A stretch of 64,000 bases of DNA from Acidobacteriaceae bacterium (GTDB lineage Bacteria > Acidobacteriota > Terriglobia > Terriglobales > Acidobacteriaceae). How positions within the stretch are numbered: position 1 is the stretch's first letter; every line of letters starts with the position of its first letter. Shown here piece by piece: positions 43,129 through 52,656 of this stretch. The translations under genes and the position numbers were made by a program. The DNA lies in NCBI GenBank assembly GCA_003151335.1, contig PLXE01000030.1, forward strand, positions 1 to 64,000, in the 5' to 3' direction. Below the pieces are notes generated by a model that did not search any database, was not told where the DNA came from, and saw nothing but the letters and a program-made list of their open reading frames with translations.

Positions 43129-46100
43129 TCAGAAATTGAGCCTTAGCGCGATTTGGATCTGCCGGGGTGCATAGGCATTGGTAGGATCCAGATAGGTCTT
43201 ATTGACCTGATACTGGCCGGGATAGTACTTCCCGTTGGCCTGGATCAGGGTGGAATAGGCGACAAATTGGCCGGCGGAATTGAAGAAGCCATCGTCGCTG
43301 ATCTGGACCCGTTTGTTAGAACGATTGGTCACGTTGAACGACTCGGCGAGAAGATCCAGCTTGGCTCGCCCGCTAATCTTCAAGTTGCGCGTCAGGCGAA
43401 GATCGGTGCTGAAGTAATCGGTGCCCGTGAATGCATTCCTACTATTGGTGGGCAGGCGGTCGTTGTAAATGTTGCCGTCGCCATTCGGGTCGCTGGCGAT
43501 GGTGGCATTCAGCCGCCGCCCCGATCCAAAGGTGACAATGCTGGAGAATTTCCAGTGATTGACCAGACCGTTAAGCCACGCTTGGTTCAATTGGAACTTT
43601 CTGGGCTCAGCCACCCATGCGGCCACGAAGCGATGCCGCTGATTGTCGGTACTATAGGCCCGTTCCGCGCTGGTGTTATAGGAATTCTGCACGTTTCCGG
43701 GGCGGCCAACCACCAGCGCGTCGGGGCCATCGTCCAAGGCTTTCGACAATGTATAACCAACCCTGAAATACATGCCATAGCCGACTTGCCGCTTCAGCGA
43801 AACCGTCATGCCGTTATAGACGCTGCTCGACGCACTCTCGAAAGAGTTGATTGTGCCCAATTGCGAAATCGGCCTTTGCACGGGATTAATACACGGAGGA
43901 TAAGGACAGGTCACCGAAGGCGTGGTCTGCCAGGTGGCGAAGGATGCGACGTCATAAAAGGTGCCCAGGAAAACGGACCCAGTATCGTTGTACACCGGGT
44001 ATTGCTCCATGATTGGGGGCGGCAGGTTGGCGTCGAGCGAGCGCAGCAAGTGCACCCCGTGAACATACAGATAGCTGACGTCGCCGACCACCTTGGAGCC
44101 AAACTGGCGCTCCATGCTTAGGTTGGCTTGCTCGGTGCAAGGCGTCTGAAAGTTGGTCGCGAAAGCGGAAACCTGCGTAGTCACCATTCCCGCTAGCGAT
44201 GGCGGCGGCGTGCAGACCAGGGTGCCCGATGGGCAATTCACCAGGGGGGTTGGATACTTGGGAAAAACCGCCGCGTTTGAGGGAATCATGTTGTCGAGAA
44301 AAATTTCGCCCTGGGTGATTCCGTTGTCGGTCGCCACCTGCGATGCGTATATGGACGGAATCTGCATATAAAACACGCCGAAGCCTCCGCGAATCGCCAG
44401 CGAGCGATGCTCCCCGACCGCGTAGGCGAAACCGAATCGGGGCGACACATTGTGCGATACGGTAGGAATCCTTCCTGACGGAAGATACAACGGATTGGTG
44501 ATCAGGTTGCCAGCCTCAAAGGTCTGCAAGTCGTAGCGGAGCCCGATATTCAATGTCAACCGATCGCTGACCCGAATGGCATCTTGCATGAACGCGGCGT
44601 AGGAGCGCGAATTAGGATGGGATATGGCGGTTCCGAAGTCCTGCATGTAATAGCGGGGTACTTCGTGGGCGTAGGCGCGTAGCGGCGTCAGCGGCTCGCC
44701 ATATTTCATCGGCGCATAGGTCCAGGGGTTGACCTTCACGTTGTCGAAGTAATATTCGCCTCCGAACATGGAGGGGAAGTAGTTGTAGATCCATGCCTGA
44801 ATAAAATCGCCGCCGAACTTCCAGTGCACCCGCCCGGTTTCGTAGCTCAAGGTATCGGCGATGTGCAGCTTGTGCTCATTCGTGTTGCGCGGCAGTATGC
44901 TGGAGCGCCCGAAGCCGGCCACCAGGTTGTAGATTTTCGTCAGTGGTTCTTCGGTGTTGGCATACGACTGCTCCGCGTCACGCGAGAATTGCGCCCGCAG
45001 CGTGGTAGCCAGTTTGCTGGTCCACATACTGGTAAGCGATGCGGCCAGGCTTTCGGTCTTGACGTCTTCGGTTCCGTTAGCGCTTTCCGCGTAGGTGGTT
45101 ATGGGACTGGAGGGATCGAAGAACACGTTGTTGGTGCCGGTGTAGCGCGAGGTGCTAAGCCGTAGGAACGCAATCTGCTTGGGGGAGATGGTGAAATCCA
45201 GTTTGGCGAATCCGGCGTTGCCCTGCATGGTGGTGGGATAGGCGCCCCCCATCGCATTCAGTTGCTGTGCCGCCGCGGTAACCAGTTGCTGGTCGGTGTA
45301 GTCGTAGTCCGCCGGGGTCGCAACCACGGAGCTGGCGCCATGGGCAAACTGCATGACGGAGGGAATGGTCAGCAGATGCTGGTCGAAGCCGGCGTAAAAG
45401 AACAAGCGGTCTTTGCGAATCGGTCCCCCGATGGTGCCGCCAAACTGTTGCTGGCGATCATCGGGCTGGCTGGTGACGTAGGACTGCTGGGCGTCGAAGA
45501 TGCGATCGCGCAGATAGTAGAAGGCGCCGCCGTGCCAATCGTTGGTCCCTGATTTGGTGACCACGTTGAAGACCGCGCCTCCAGCCTTCCCGAGCTCCGC
45601 GCTATAAGCGTTGGAGGAGACCCGGAACTCCTTGATGACCTCGTTGCTGAACTGATAGGGCGCGCGATAGCGGCCCCGCGCCTGGGCAAAGAAGGAATTA
45701 TTGTTGTCGGCGCCATCCACCAGAAAGCTGTTCTGAAATCCCCGCGTTCCGCCAAACGACAGATCGCCGTTCGAGTTGGAGGTGAGACCGCGCGGGTCCT
45801 GGGTCACTCCCGGAGTGAGCAGCGCCAGATCGGTGAAGCGCCTTCCGTTCAGGGGCAGGCCTTGGATGGCTTGCTGGGTGATGACCTGCGAAACATCGCC
45901 GACCTGGGTCTCCACCGCTTCCGACTGTTCGCGCACGGTGACCGTTTCCGTGACCCCGGTCAGTGCCAGGCGTACTTGCACCACGGCCACGCCCCCCACA
46001 TAAAGCTCCACGCCGTGGCTTGTCTTGGTGGTCATGCCGGGCGCGGAAGCGCTGATGTCATAGCGTCCTGGCGACAGCATGGCGAAGATGAATTGGCCTT

Positions 46101-46341
46101 GGGCATCGCTCTCCGCTTCCGAGCGGAAGCCTCGTGCCGGATCCAGGACGGTGATCTTTGCGCCGGCGATGCGGGCGCCGCTGATATCTTCGACCACGCC
46201 TTGCAGCGAGGCGGACCCGTCTTGCGCGATTGCACGATGCGGAAGAGTCAAGCTCAGCAGAAGAAACAGTCCGGCGCTGAGGCGGAGGAGGCGAGTGGAG
46301 AGGTACAGAGGGGGGATTCCCCGATTGGGCGGCGTTCCCAT
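43129..46341 (-). CDS. Large TonB-dependent receptor, Oar-like
   Basis: 1070 residues with a signal peptide (LLRLSAGLFLLLSLTLPHRAIAQ). The carboxypeptidase-regulatory-like domain (about 40-130: ASLQGVVEDISGARIAGAKITVLD, SPGRYDISASAPGM) precedes a plug (about 140-250: GLPLNGRRFTDLALLTPGVTQDPRG, SFLVDGADNNNSFF). The barrel ends in QIALRLNF, a C-terminal Phe sorting signal. The family handles large substrates such as proteins or glycans in Myxococcus (Oar) and Acidobacteria. Substrate unknown. It is divergent from gcvT. Confidence 0.92.
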   Translation of the reverse strand: MGTPPNRGIPPLYLSTRLLRLSAGLFLLLSLTLPHRAIAQDGSASLQGVVEDISGARIAGAKITVLDPARGFRSEAESDAQGQFIFAMLSPGRYDISASAPGMTTKTSHGVELYVGGVAVVQVRLALTGVTETVTVREQSEAVETQVGDVSQVITQQAIQGLPLNGRRFTDLALLTPGVTQDPRGLTSNSNGDLSFGGTRGFQNSFLVDGADNNNSFFAQARGRYRAPYQFSNEVIKEFRVSSNAYSAELGKAGGAVFNVVTKSGTNDWHGGAFYYLRDRIFDAQQSYVTSQPDDRQQQFGGTIGGPIRKDRLFFYAGFDQHLLTIPSVMQFAHGASSVVATPADYDYTDQQLVTAAAQQLNAMGGAYPTTMQGNAGFAKLDFTISPKQIAFLRLSTSRYTGTNNVFFDPSSPITTYAESANGTEDVKTESLAASLTSMWTSKLATTLRAQFSRDAEQSYANTEEPLTKIYNLVAGFGRSSILPRNTNEHKLHIADTLSYETGRVHWKFGGDFIQAWIYNYFPSMFGGEYYFDNVKVNPWTYAPMKYGEPLTPLRAYAHEVPRYYMQDFGTAISHPNSRSYAAFMQDAIRVSDRLTLNIGLRYDLQTFEAGNLITNPLYLPSGRIPTVSHNVSPRFGFAYAVGEHRSLAIRGGFGVFYMQIPSIYASQVATDNGITQGEIFLDNMIPSNAAVFPKYPTPLVNCPSGTLVCTPPPSLAGMVTTQVSAFATNFQTPCTEQANLSMERQFGSKVVGDVSYLYVHGVHLLRSLDANLPPPIMEQYPVYNDTGSVFLGTFYDVASFATWQTTPSVTCPYPPCINPVQRPISQLGTINSFESASSSVYNGMTVSLKRQVGYGMYFRVGYTLSKALDDGPDALVVGRPGNVQNSYNTSAERAYSTDNQRHRFVAAWVAEPRKFQLNQAWLNGLVNHWKFSSIVTFGSGRRLNATIASDPNGDGNIYNDRLPTNSRNAFTGTDYFSTDLRLTRNLKISGRAKLDLLAESFNVTNRSNKRVQISDDGFFNSAGQFVAYSTLIQANGKYYPGQYQVNKTYLDPTNAYAPRQIQIALRLNF

Positions 46342-46816
46342 AGTGATACAACCTATAACGGGGTCGCCATTCGGCAGTCTGTGATGGGGACCTCACGAAA
46401 GGCCAGTACCAAAATGGGAATGGATTGTACTTTCGTTTTGGGAAGGGAAATTTTCAATCGCTACGCTCGTGACGTTGAAGCGCTGCGGCAGTCCAAGCTT
46501 CTCCTGAAAATTTTGGATCCGCGTTATAGAACCTCCGTTATGCTGTTCCAGAATAATTAAAGTTTTTAACGGGAAAGTTTAGTTACGAATTTGACAGCTC
46601 CTTTCCTCCTTCCCGCCGGCATGTCTCGGAAATTACCGATCAATCAAACGATGAGCAAAAACCACTGATTTCCGCGCGGAGTGTTAACCGCCTTAGATGA
46701 AATTCGAATTGAGCAAATGACTGCCGTGTCTGCGTTGACCGCTGAAAAGTGCGCGTGTTACCGTACTTGGTTACACCAACCTCATTTGCGCGATCTGTGC
46801 GCCAAAGGATGCCCCC
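46342..46816. other. Divergent intergenic region, TonB receptor and gcvT
   Basis: 475 bp with no credible gene. It must hold both promoters. I looked for a glycine riboswitch before gcvT and did not see the paired conserved cores. It is more A/T-rich than its flanks, especially 46410-46600. Confidence 0.4.
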
Positions 46817-47962
46817 TTGTCCTCTGAGACTGTGGCGGCCACGCCCCGTAAAACTGCTTTGAATCCTGTCCATCGCCAGATGGGCGCCAAGATGGTCGAT
46901 TTCAACGGTTGGGACATGCCGGTGGAATATCCTCCCGTGGGCGGACTGATGAAGGAACATCTGGCGGTCCGCAACGGAGTCGGAGTTTTCGATGTCAGCC
47001 ATATGGGCGACATCAGGATCGCGGGACCGCAGGCGCTCGCTGCCGTGCAGCACATCACCATGAACGACGCCGCGGGAATGGCGATCGGCCAATGCCGGTA
47101 TTCGGCGATGCTGTATCCGCAGGGGACGTTCGTCGATGACGTGATTGTGCATCGTATGGGCGACGACGATTACATGCTGGTGATCAACGCCGGCACGCGC
47201 GAGAAGGACGTTAGCTGGGTGACCGAGAACACCCGCCAGTTCGACTGCAAAGCCGAGAACCTGAGCGATAACTACACTCAGATCGCGATTCAGGGACCGA
47301 AGGGCGTAAACACGCTGCAGAAGCTGACCGATGCGGACCTGTCGCAGGTGAAGTTTTACTGGTTCACGCACGGCACAGTTTGCGGGCTGCCGAACATCTT
47401 GATTGCGCGAACGGGCTACACCGCCGAAGATGGCTTTGAGATTTACGTTCCCACCGACGAGCCGACCAGCGCGCGGGTTTGGTACGCGGTGATGGAAGCG
47501 GGCAAGGAGTTCGGCATTGTTCCCTGCGGGCTGGGCGCGCGCAACACGCTTCGCCTGGAAGGCAGGCTGCCGCTGTACGGGCATGAGATTTCCGATTCCA
47601 TCAACGTGTGGGAGGCCGGCCTGGAGCGCTTCCTCAAGATGGAGAAGGGCGACTTCACTGGCCGCGCGGCGCTGGAGCGCGCCAAGGCCGATGGCATCAA
47701 ACGCACGCTGGTGGGGCTGGAGTCGGTGGACCGCGGCATTCCGCGCGACGGTTACAAGGTGCTCGATCTGAAGGGCAAGGAGATCGGCTACGTCACCAGC
47801 GGTTCGTACGCGCCATTCCTGAAGAAGAACATCGCGCTGGCCTACGTGCCCATGGAGCACTCCGCCATCGGCAGCGAAGTGGCGGTGGAAATCCGCAACC
47901 AGCCGGTAAAGTGCAAGGTAATTCCGACGCCGTTTTACAAGCGTCCCAAGAAGCAGTCCTGA
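46817..47962 (+). CDS. gcvT: Glycine cleavage T protein (aminomethyltransferase)
   Basis: 381 residues from TTG (46817), 8 nt after AAAGGATG. The family motifs are MVDFNGWDMPVEYPPVGGLMKEHLAVRNGVGVFDVSHMG, QCRYSAMLYPQGTFVDDVIV and the late ARNTLRLEGRLPLYGHEI. It transfers the aminomethyl carbon from GcvH to tetrahydrofolate. It is the first gene of the glycine-cleavage cluster. Confidence 0.96.
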   Translation: MSSETVAATPRKTALNPVHRQMGAKMVDFNGWDMPVEYPPVGGLMKEHLAVRNGVGVFDVSHMGDIRIAGPQALAAVQHITMNDAAGMAIGQCRYSAMLYPQGTFVDDVIVHRMGDDDYMLVINAGTREKDVSWVTENTRQFDCKAENLSDNYTQIAIQGPKGVNTLQKLTDADLSQVKFYWFTHGTVCGLPNILIARTGYTAEDGFEIYVPTDEPTSARVWYAVMEAGKEFGIVPCGLGARNTLRLEGRLPLYGHEISDSINVWEAGLERFLKMEKGDFTGRAALERAKADGIKRTLVGLESVDRGIPRDGYKVLDLKGKEIGYVTSGSYAPFLKKNIALAYVPMEHSAIGSEVAVEIRNQPVKCKVIPTPFYKRPKKQS

Positions 47963-47996
47963 AAAAAGAAGCAGGCGTGAAAGAAGGGGAGGGCCG

Positions 47997-48500
47997 GTGC
48001 TGATCAGCGAATTGTTATTGCCGGAATTTGACGAAGAAATGAAAAAGACGCGTACGACGCTGGAACGGATTCCGGCAGACAAGCCGGAATTCGCGCCCCA
48101 CCCCAGGTCTATGCCGCTGGGCAAGCTCGCGCCCCACGTAGCTCAACTCGCCAGCTTCGGCCTCACCATCTTGACGACTCCCCAGCTGGACTTCGCCACG
48201 GCCAATTTCAAGCCCGTGCCGTTTGAATCGGCGGCCCAACTGGTCAGCGTTTTCGATGAAGGCGCAGCGCAGACACGGAACGCACTTCTCGGCACGCCTG
48301 ATTATGCGTGGGAGCAGAACTGGAAGCTTCTGATGCAGGGCAAGAGCATCTTCGACGGCTCGCGTTTCCTGGCGTACCGCCAAATGTTCCTTAATCACAT
48401 TGTGCATCACCGGGCGCAACTTGGTGTTTATCTGCGCATGAACGAAGCAAAAGTTCCGGCCATTTATGGGCCGTCGGCGGACGAGACTCTTGGTTTTTAG
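47997..48500 (+). CDS. DinB-family four-helix protein
   Basis: 167 residues from GTG (47997) after AGGGGAGG. The N-terminal ISELLLPEFDEEMKKTRTTLERIPADKPEFAPHPRSMPLGKLAPHVAQLASF and the motif FLNHIVHHRAQLGVYLRM supply the three His that bind metal in DinB/YfiT folds. The substrate is unknown; relatives use thiols such as mycothiol or bacillithiol. It sits between gcvT and gcvH on the same strand. Confidence 0.85.
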   Translation: MLISELLLPEFDEEMKKTRTTLERIPADKPEFAPHPRSMPLGKLAPHVAQLASFGLTILTTPQLDFATANFKPVPFESAAQLVSVFDEGAAQTRNALLGTPDYAWEQNWKLLMQGKSIFDGSRFLAYRQMFLNHIVHHRAQLGVYLRMNEAKVPAIYGPSADETLGF

Positions 48501-48618
48501 GTGTACTGTGTCCCGTCCGAGTTTTTCCGTAGCGAAGCAGTCGCTGGAAGAGAAAATGATTTAATTCGCATTTAAATTTTCGCCCGTGCAGGCGCGCAGT
48601 GCTGAGGAGGCAATTCCT

Positions 48619-49008
48619 ATGGCTTATCCCGCGGACTACAGGTACACCAAAGAACACGAATGGCTGAAGGTGGAAGGCAACACCGGAACCGTCGGCATCA
48701 CCGATCACGCACAGGAATCGCTTGGCGACATCGTGTTCGTCGAGTTGCCGAAGGTGGGGACCGAGCTCACCGCCGGCAAGACCCTTGGCACAGTCGAATC
48801 GGTGAAGGCGGTTTCGGATATCTTTGCGCCGGCCTCCGGAACTGTGACCGAAGTGAATGAAGCTCTCAACACTTCGCCTGAGCAGGTGAACAAAGACGCC
48901 CATGGGGCGTGGATGGTTAAAGTCAAGCTGAAGGACCCGAGCGAGGCGAACCGGTTGCTGTCAGCCGCCGATTACGAGAAGTACGTCGCCGCCGAGGGCG
49001 GGCACTGA
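48619..49008 (+). CDS. gcvH: Glycine cleavage H protein
   Basis: 129 residues from the ATG at 48619, 8 nt after GAGGAGG. The lipoyl-accepting Lys63 is in GTVESVKAVSD. It shuttles the aminomethyl group between P, T and L proteins. The gene is in the glycine-cleavage cluster between the dinB-like gene and gcvPA. Confidence 0.97.
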   Translation: MAYPADYRYTKEHEWLKVEGNTGTVGITDHAQESLGDIVFVELPKVGTELTAGKTLGTVESVKAVSDIFAPASGTVTEVNEALNTSPEQVNKDAHGAWMVKVKLKDPSEANRLLSAADYEKYVAAEGGH

Positions 49009-49056
49009 GGGAGCTTTGGTCCGCAACCAGCAACGGCGAGTCTCGCGGAGACGGCA

Positions 49057-49111
49057 CAAAGCAGGTCCCTCGACTCGCCCGCCGCGGCGGGCTCACTCGG
49101 GATGACAATTC
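49057..49111. repeat. Dispersed intergenic repeat, copy 2
   Basis: CAAAGCAGGTCCCTCG, a GC-rich insert CGCCCGCCGCGGCGGGC, then CTCGGGATGACAATTC. Related to 2658-2694. It lies between gcvH and gcvPA. Confidence 0.6.
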
Positions 49112-49196
49112 TGATGTGTAGCACCTAACTAATTCAGCCTCCGGGATTCGCCGGAGGTGCTCTTCATACAGTCGCCCAGGAAAGCTGCAGGTACCC

Positions 49197-50525
49197 ATGC
49201 GCTATCTTCCTAAGTCTGAATCCGACCGCGAGGTCATGCTGCGCCAGATCGGCGCCAAGTCCATCGACGATCTGTTCGCCGCCATTCCACCCGAGTATCG
49301 CCTGAAGGGCGATCTAAAGATTCCACGTGCCTATGCGGAAAGCGAAATCGTGGAGTTCTTTCGCGATTGTGCCACCGGGAGCGCGCAAGGTTATGCCACG
49401 TTCCTGGGCGCAGGCGCTTACTCGCACTATCGCCCGGTCGTGATCGACTCGCTGGTTTCGCGCGGAGAGTTCTTCACCGCTTACACTCCCTACCAGCCCG
49501 AGATCGCCCAAGGGACGCTGCAATCCATCTTTGAATTTCAGACGATGATTTGCGAGCTGACCGGCATGGATGTGGCCAACGCTTCCATGTACGACGGCTC
49601 GACCGGCGCCGCCGAAGCCCTGATGATGGCCGCCCGACTGACTGGCCGGCACAAATCGGTGGTCGCCAGCAGCGTGCATCCCGAGTATCGCGAGGTCATC
49701 ACCACCTATGCGCGCTATCAGGGTATGCCGATCTCGACTGTCGCTTACTCGAAGAATGGCCGGGTTGATCTGAGCGCCCTCGAGAAAGGCATCGACAACG
49801 AAACCGCCGGTGTGCTGGTCCAGTCGCCGAACTTCTTCGGCGCCATCGAGGACGTTGCGGCGATCGCCGACCTCGTGCACAAGAAGGGAGCGCTGCTGAT
49901 TGTCTCCATCGCGGAAGCGGTTTCGCTGGGCATCGTCAAGCCGCCTGTCGAGGCCGATATCGTCAGCATGGAAGCGCAGTCGTTCGGCGTGCCGCTGGGA
50001 TTCGGTGGCCCCTACTGCGGGGTGATGGCGACGCACGACAAGTTTGTGCGCCAGATGCCGGGGCGGCTGGTCGGCCAGACCTTGGACCGCAACGGCAAGC
50101 GCGGATTCGTGCTGACGCTCTCCACGCGCGAGCAGCACATCCGTCGCGAGAAGGCGACCTCGAACATCTGCACCAACCAGGCGCTGGTTGCGCTGATGTG
50201 CAGCATCTTCATGACCGTCTATGGCCGCGAGGGACTGAAGGACTTGGCCAAGCAAAACCTGGCCAAGGCGCATTATGCGGCCGGCGAGTTCAAGAAGGCC
50301 GGGGCAACTCTGCTGTTTGAGGGCGCGCCACGATTCAACGAGTTTGTCATCCAGACCAAAACCGATTCCTACGCCATCAATGACAAGCTGCTGGGGCAGC
50401 GAATTATCGGGGGCTTCCCGCTGAAGAAGTTTTATCCCGACTTGGGGAATGCCTCGCTGTGGTGCTGCACCGAGACCACGGCCAAGGCGTCGATCGACGC
50501 GGCGGCCAAGCAGGTGGCGCTGTGA
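49197..50525 (+). CDS. gcvPA: Glycine dehydrogenase (decarboxylating) subunit 1
   Basis: 442 residues. Conserved parts are [106 protein letters not shown]. It pairs with GcvPB as the split P protein, as in Gram-positives and many Acidobacteria. Its stop overlaps the GcvPB GTG start by 4 bp. Confidence 0.96.
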   Translation: MRYLPKSESDREVMLRQIGAKSIDDLFAAIPPEYRLKGDLKIPRAYAESEIVEFFRDCATGSAQGYATFLGAGAYSHYRPVVIDSLVSRGEFFTAYTPYQPEIAQGTLQSIFEFQTMICELTGMDVANASMYDGSTGAAEALMMAARLTGRHKSVVASSVHPEYREVITTYARYQGMPISTVAYSKNGRVDLSALEKGIDNETAGVLVQSPNFFGAIEDVAAIADLVHKKGALLIVSIAEAVSLGIVKPPVEADIVSMEAQSFGVPLGFGGPYCGVMATHDKFVRQMPGRLVGQTLDRNGKRGFVLTLSTREQHIRREKATSNICTNQALVALMCSIFMTVYGREGLKDLAKQNLAKAHYAAGEFKKAGATLLFEGAPRFNEFVIQTKTDSYAINDKLLGQRIIGGFPLKKFYPDLGNASLWCCTETTAKASIDAAAKQVAL

Positions 50526-52027
50526 ATAAAAAGATCCGCAAAGTCACCACCCACATCAGCCAGAACGAAGTGCTCCTCTTCGAACGGTCGTCGGCAGGCA
50601 AGAAGGCGTATGAGTTGCCGCCGCTCGATGTGCCCGAGGTCGATCCCGCAAAGTTGCTGGGCGCGCAGGCGCGCCAGGACCTGGGCCACATGCCCGAGGT
50701 GAGCGAGGTCGAGATCATCCGCCACTTCACCCGCCTGTCCACGTGGAACTATGCCGTGGACCATGGCATGTATCCGCTGGGCTCGTGCACCATGAAGTAC
50801 AACCCGCGGGTGAACGAGGCGGTGGCGCGATTGACCGGATTGGCCGAGGCGCATCCTTATCAGCCGGAGCGCATTTCGCAGGGCGCGCTGCGCATCCTGA
50901 AGATGCTGAGCGAGCAGCTTATCGAAATCACCGGCATGGATGCCATCACCTTGCAACCCGCGGCCGGCGCGCACGGCGAGCTGACCGGAATTCTGCTGGT
51001 GCGCGCGTATCTGGAATCGCTGGGCAATCCGCGCAAAAAGGTCCTGATCCCAGATTCGGCGCACGGCACCAATCCGGCGACGGCAGCGATGGCAGGCTAT
51101 GCGGTCGAGAACTTGAAGTCGAATGCCGCCGGCATGGTGGACATCGCCTCGCTGGTGGCCCAGGTGAACGAAGACGTAGCCGCGCTGATGCTGACCAACC
51201 CCAACACGCTGGGCGTGTTCGAGCAGGAGATCCACAAGATTGCGGAAGTGCTGCACGCCAAGGGCGCGCTGCTGTACATGGACGGCGCCAACATGAACGC
51301 GCTGGTCGGCAAGACGCGTCCCGGCGACTTCGGCGTCGACGTGATGCACCTGAACCTGCACAAGACCTTCTCGACGCCGCACGGCGGAGGCGGACCGGGC
51401 TCGGGACCGGTGGCGTGCAAGAAGATTCTCGAACCCTTTTTGCCTTCTCCGGTGGTTGTCACCAAGCCGGATGGCACGTTGGGCTTCGACTACAACCGGC
51501 CGCAGTCCCTCGGACGCGTGCGCATGTTCTACGGCAATTTTGGGATGCACATCCGCGCGCTGGCCTACATCATGGCCAACGGTCCCGACGGCTTGCGGCA
51601 GACGACCGAAGACGCCGTGCTCAACGCCAACTACATCCGCAAGGGACTGGAAGGCGCTTACGATCTGCCGTACAAGACGCCGACCATGCACGAGGTGGTG
51701 TTCAGCGACCACATCCAGTCGCAAAAGGGGATTAAGACCGGGGACATCGCCAAGCGGCTGATTGACTACGGCTTCCATCCGTACACCGTCAGCTTCCCGC
51801 TGGTCGTGCACGGAGCAATCATGATCGAGCCGACGGAGAGTGAGTCGAAGGAATCATGCGACATGTTCATTGAAGCGATGAAGGACATCGCCGAGGAGGT
51901 CGAGGAGCATCCGGAGTTTGTCCTCGAAGCTCCCCACAACACCCGCATCTCGCGTCTGGATGAGACCATGGCGGCGCGCAAACCGATCCTGCGCTGGAAG
52001 CCGCAAAGCGAGGCGGTAGGGAAGTAG
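50522..52027 (+). CDS. gcvPB: Glycine dehydrogenase (decarboxylating) subunit 2
   Basis: 501 residues from GTG (50522), which overlaps the gcvPA stop. The PLP Lys is about residue 281 in [20 protein letters not shown]. It decarboxylates glycine with GcvPA and loads the aminomethyl group onto GcvH. It is the last gene of the cluster. Confidence 0.96.
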   Translation: MNKKIRKVTTHISQNEVLLFERSSAGKKAYELPPLDVPEVDPAKLLGAQARQDLGHMPEVSEVEIIRHFTRLSTWNYAVDHGMYPLGSCTMKYNPRVNEAVARLTGLAEAHPYQPERISQGALRILKMLSEQLIEITGMDAITLQPAAGAHGELTGILLVRAYLESLGNPRKKVLIPDSAHGTNPATAAMAGYAVENLKSNAAGMVDIASLVAQVNEDVAALMLTNPNTLGVFEQEIHKIAEVLHAKGALLYMDGANMNALVGKTRPGDFGVDVMHLNLHKTFSTPHGGGGPGSGPVACKKILEPFLPSPVVVTKPDGTLGFDYNRPQSLGRVRMFYGNFGMHIRALAYIMANGPDGLRQTTEDAVLNANYIRKGLEGAYDLPYKTPTMHEVVFSDHIQSQKGIKTGDIAKRLIDYGFHPYTVSFPLVVHGAIMIEPTESESKESCDMFIEAMKDIAEEVEEHPEFVLEAPHNTRISRLDETMAARKPILRWKPQSEAVGK

Positions 52028-52035
52028 CTGTTCAA

Positions 52036-52104
52036 CACAGAGGCACAGAGACACAGAGTTGCGGAAACAAGAATTCCCTCCAGGTTCTCCGTGCCTCCGT
52101 GGTG
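52036..52104. repeat. Palindromic CACGGAG/CACAGAG dispersed repeat, copy 3
   Basis: Left arm CACAGAGG, CACAGAGA, CACAGAG (52036-52058) and right arm TCTCCGTGCCTCCGTGGTG (to 52104). It follows gcvPB and precedes the rpsT terminator. Confidence 0.7.
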
Positions 52105-52125
52105 AAAACAAGCATCTCTAACAAA

Positions 52126-52151
52126 CAAAAAGGCGGGCCCGTGGCCCGCCT
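52126..52151 (-). terminator. Terminator after rpsT (and possibly gcvPB)
   Basis: AGGCGGGCC (52131-52139) pairs with GGCCCGCCT (52143-52151). On the minus strand TTTTT follows at once, so it ends rpsT. Plus-strand gcvPB reads into the same hairpin followed by only TT. Confidence 0.85.
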
Positions 52152-52173
52152 TTAAACTTTGCTTAAGTTCGGC

Positions 52174-52446
52174 CTACTTCGCCGCGCCCACAGCCTTCAC
52201 CCGTTTGCTGAGGCGGGATTTGTAGCGACTGGCGGTGTTCTTGTGCAGGATGCCCTTCTGGACGCCCTTGTCCACCACGGAAACCGTCTCGCGATAGGCG
52301 GCTTGGGCGGCTTCCTTCTCGCCCTTGGCAATGGCTTCGCGCAGGGAACGCAACACGCTGCGCAGACGCGACTTGTTGGCGCGATTGCGCGTGGTTTTAG
52401 TCTCGGTTTGACGCGTACGCTTAAGCGCCGAAAAATGGTCTGCCAT
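52174..52446 (-). CDS. rpsT: Ribosomal protein S20
   Basis: 90 residues: [78 protein letters not shown], the canonical S20. It binds 16S rRNA. It is monocistronic, with a terminator 22 bp after the stop. Confidence 0.97.
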   Translation of the reverse strand: MADHFSALKRTRQTETKTTRNRANKSRLRSVLRSLREAIAKGEKEAAQAAYRETVSVVDKGVQKGILHKNTASRYKSRLSKRVKAVGAAK

Positions 52447-52602
52447 ATTTTGCTGTGGTCCTTGTAGGAAATCTCGACGTGAGCCGGATAGTTGATTCTA
52501 CCGGAAGCTGTCCCCTTCGAGCAAACGGCGGCAGCTTGCTCCTTCGAACTTGTCTCCGTCAGGCTATGAAGAGCGCTCTCGCTGTCAATCCTGCCCGGCG
52601 AC

Positions 52603-52630
52603 AAAAAAAGGAGGGCGCTTTCGCCCTCCT
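52603..52630 (-). terminator. Terminator after the TIGR03118 protein
   Basis: AGGAGGGCG (52609-52617), loop CTTT, CGCCCTCCT (52622-52630). On the minus strand it is followed by CTTTTTTT. It lies 26 bp past the stop at 52657. Confidence 0.9.
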
Positions 52631-52656
52631 GGATTGGTTCTTTACTCCAGTCTCAG

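Noticed and set aside
46560-46816. Glycine riboswitch before gcvT
   Set aside because: I could not find the conserved aptamer cores or a tandem layout.
46640-48124. 494-codon minus-strand frame
   Set aside because: Antisense to gcvT, with no recognisable domain.
50432-51811. 459-codon minus-strand frame
   Set aside because: Antisense to gcvPB.
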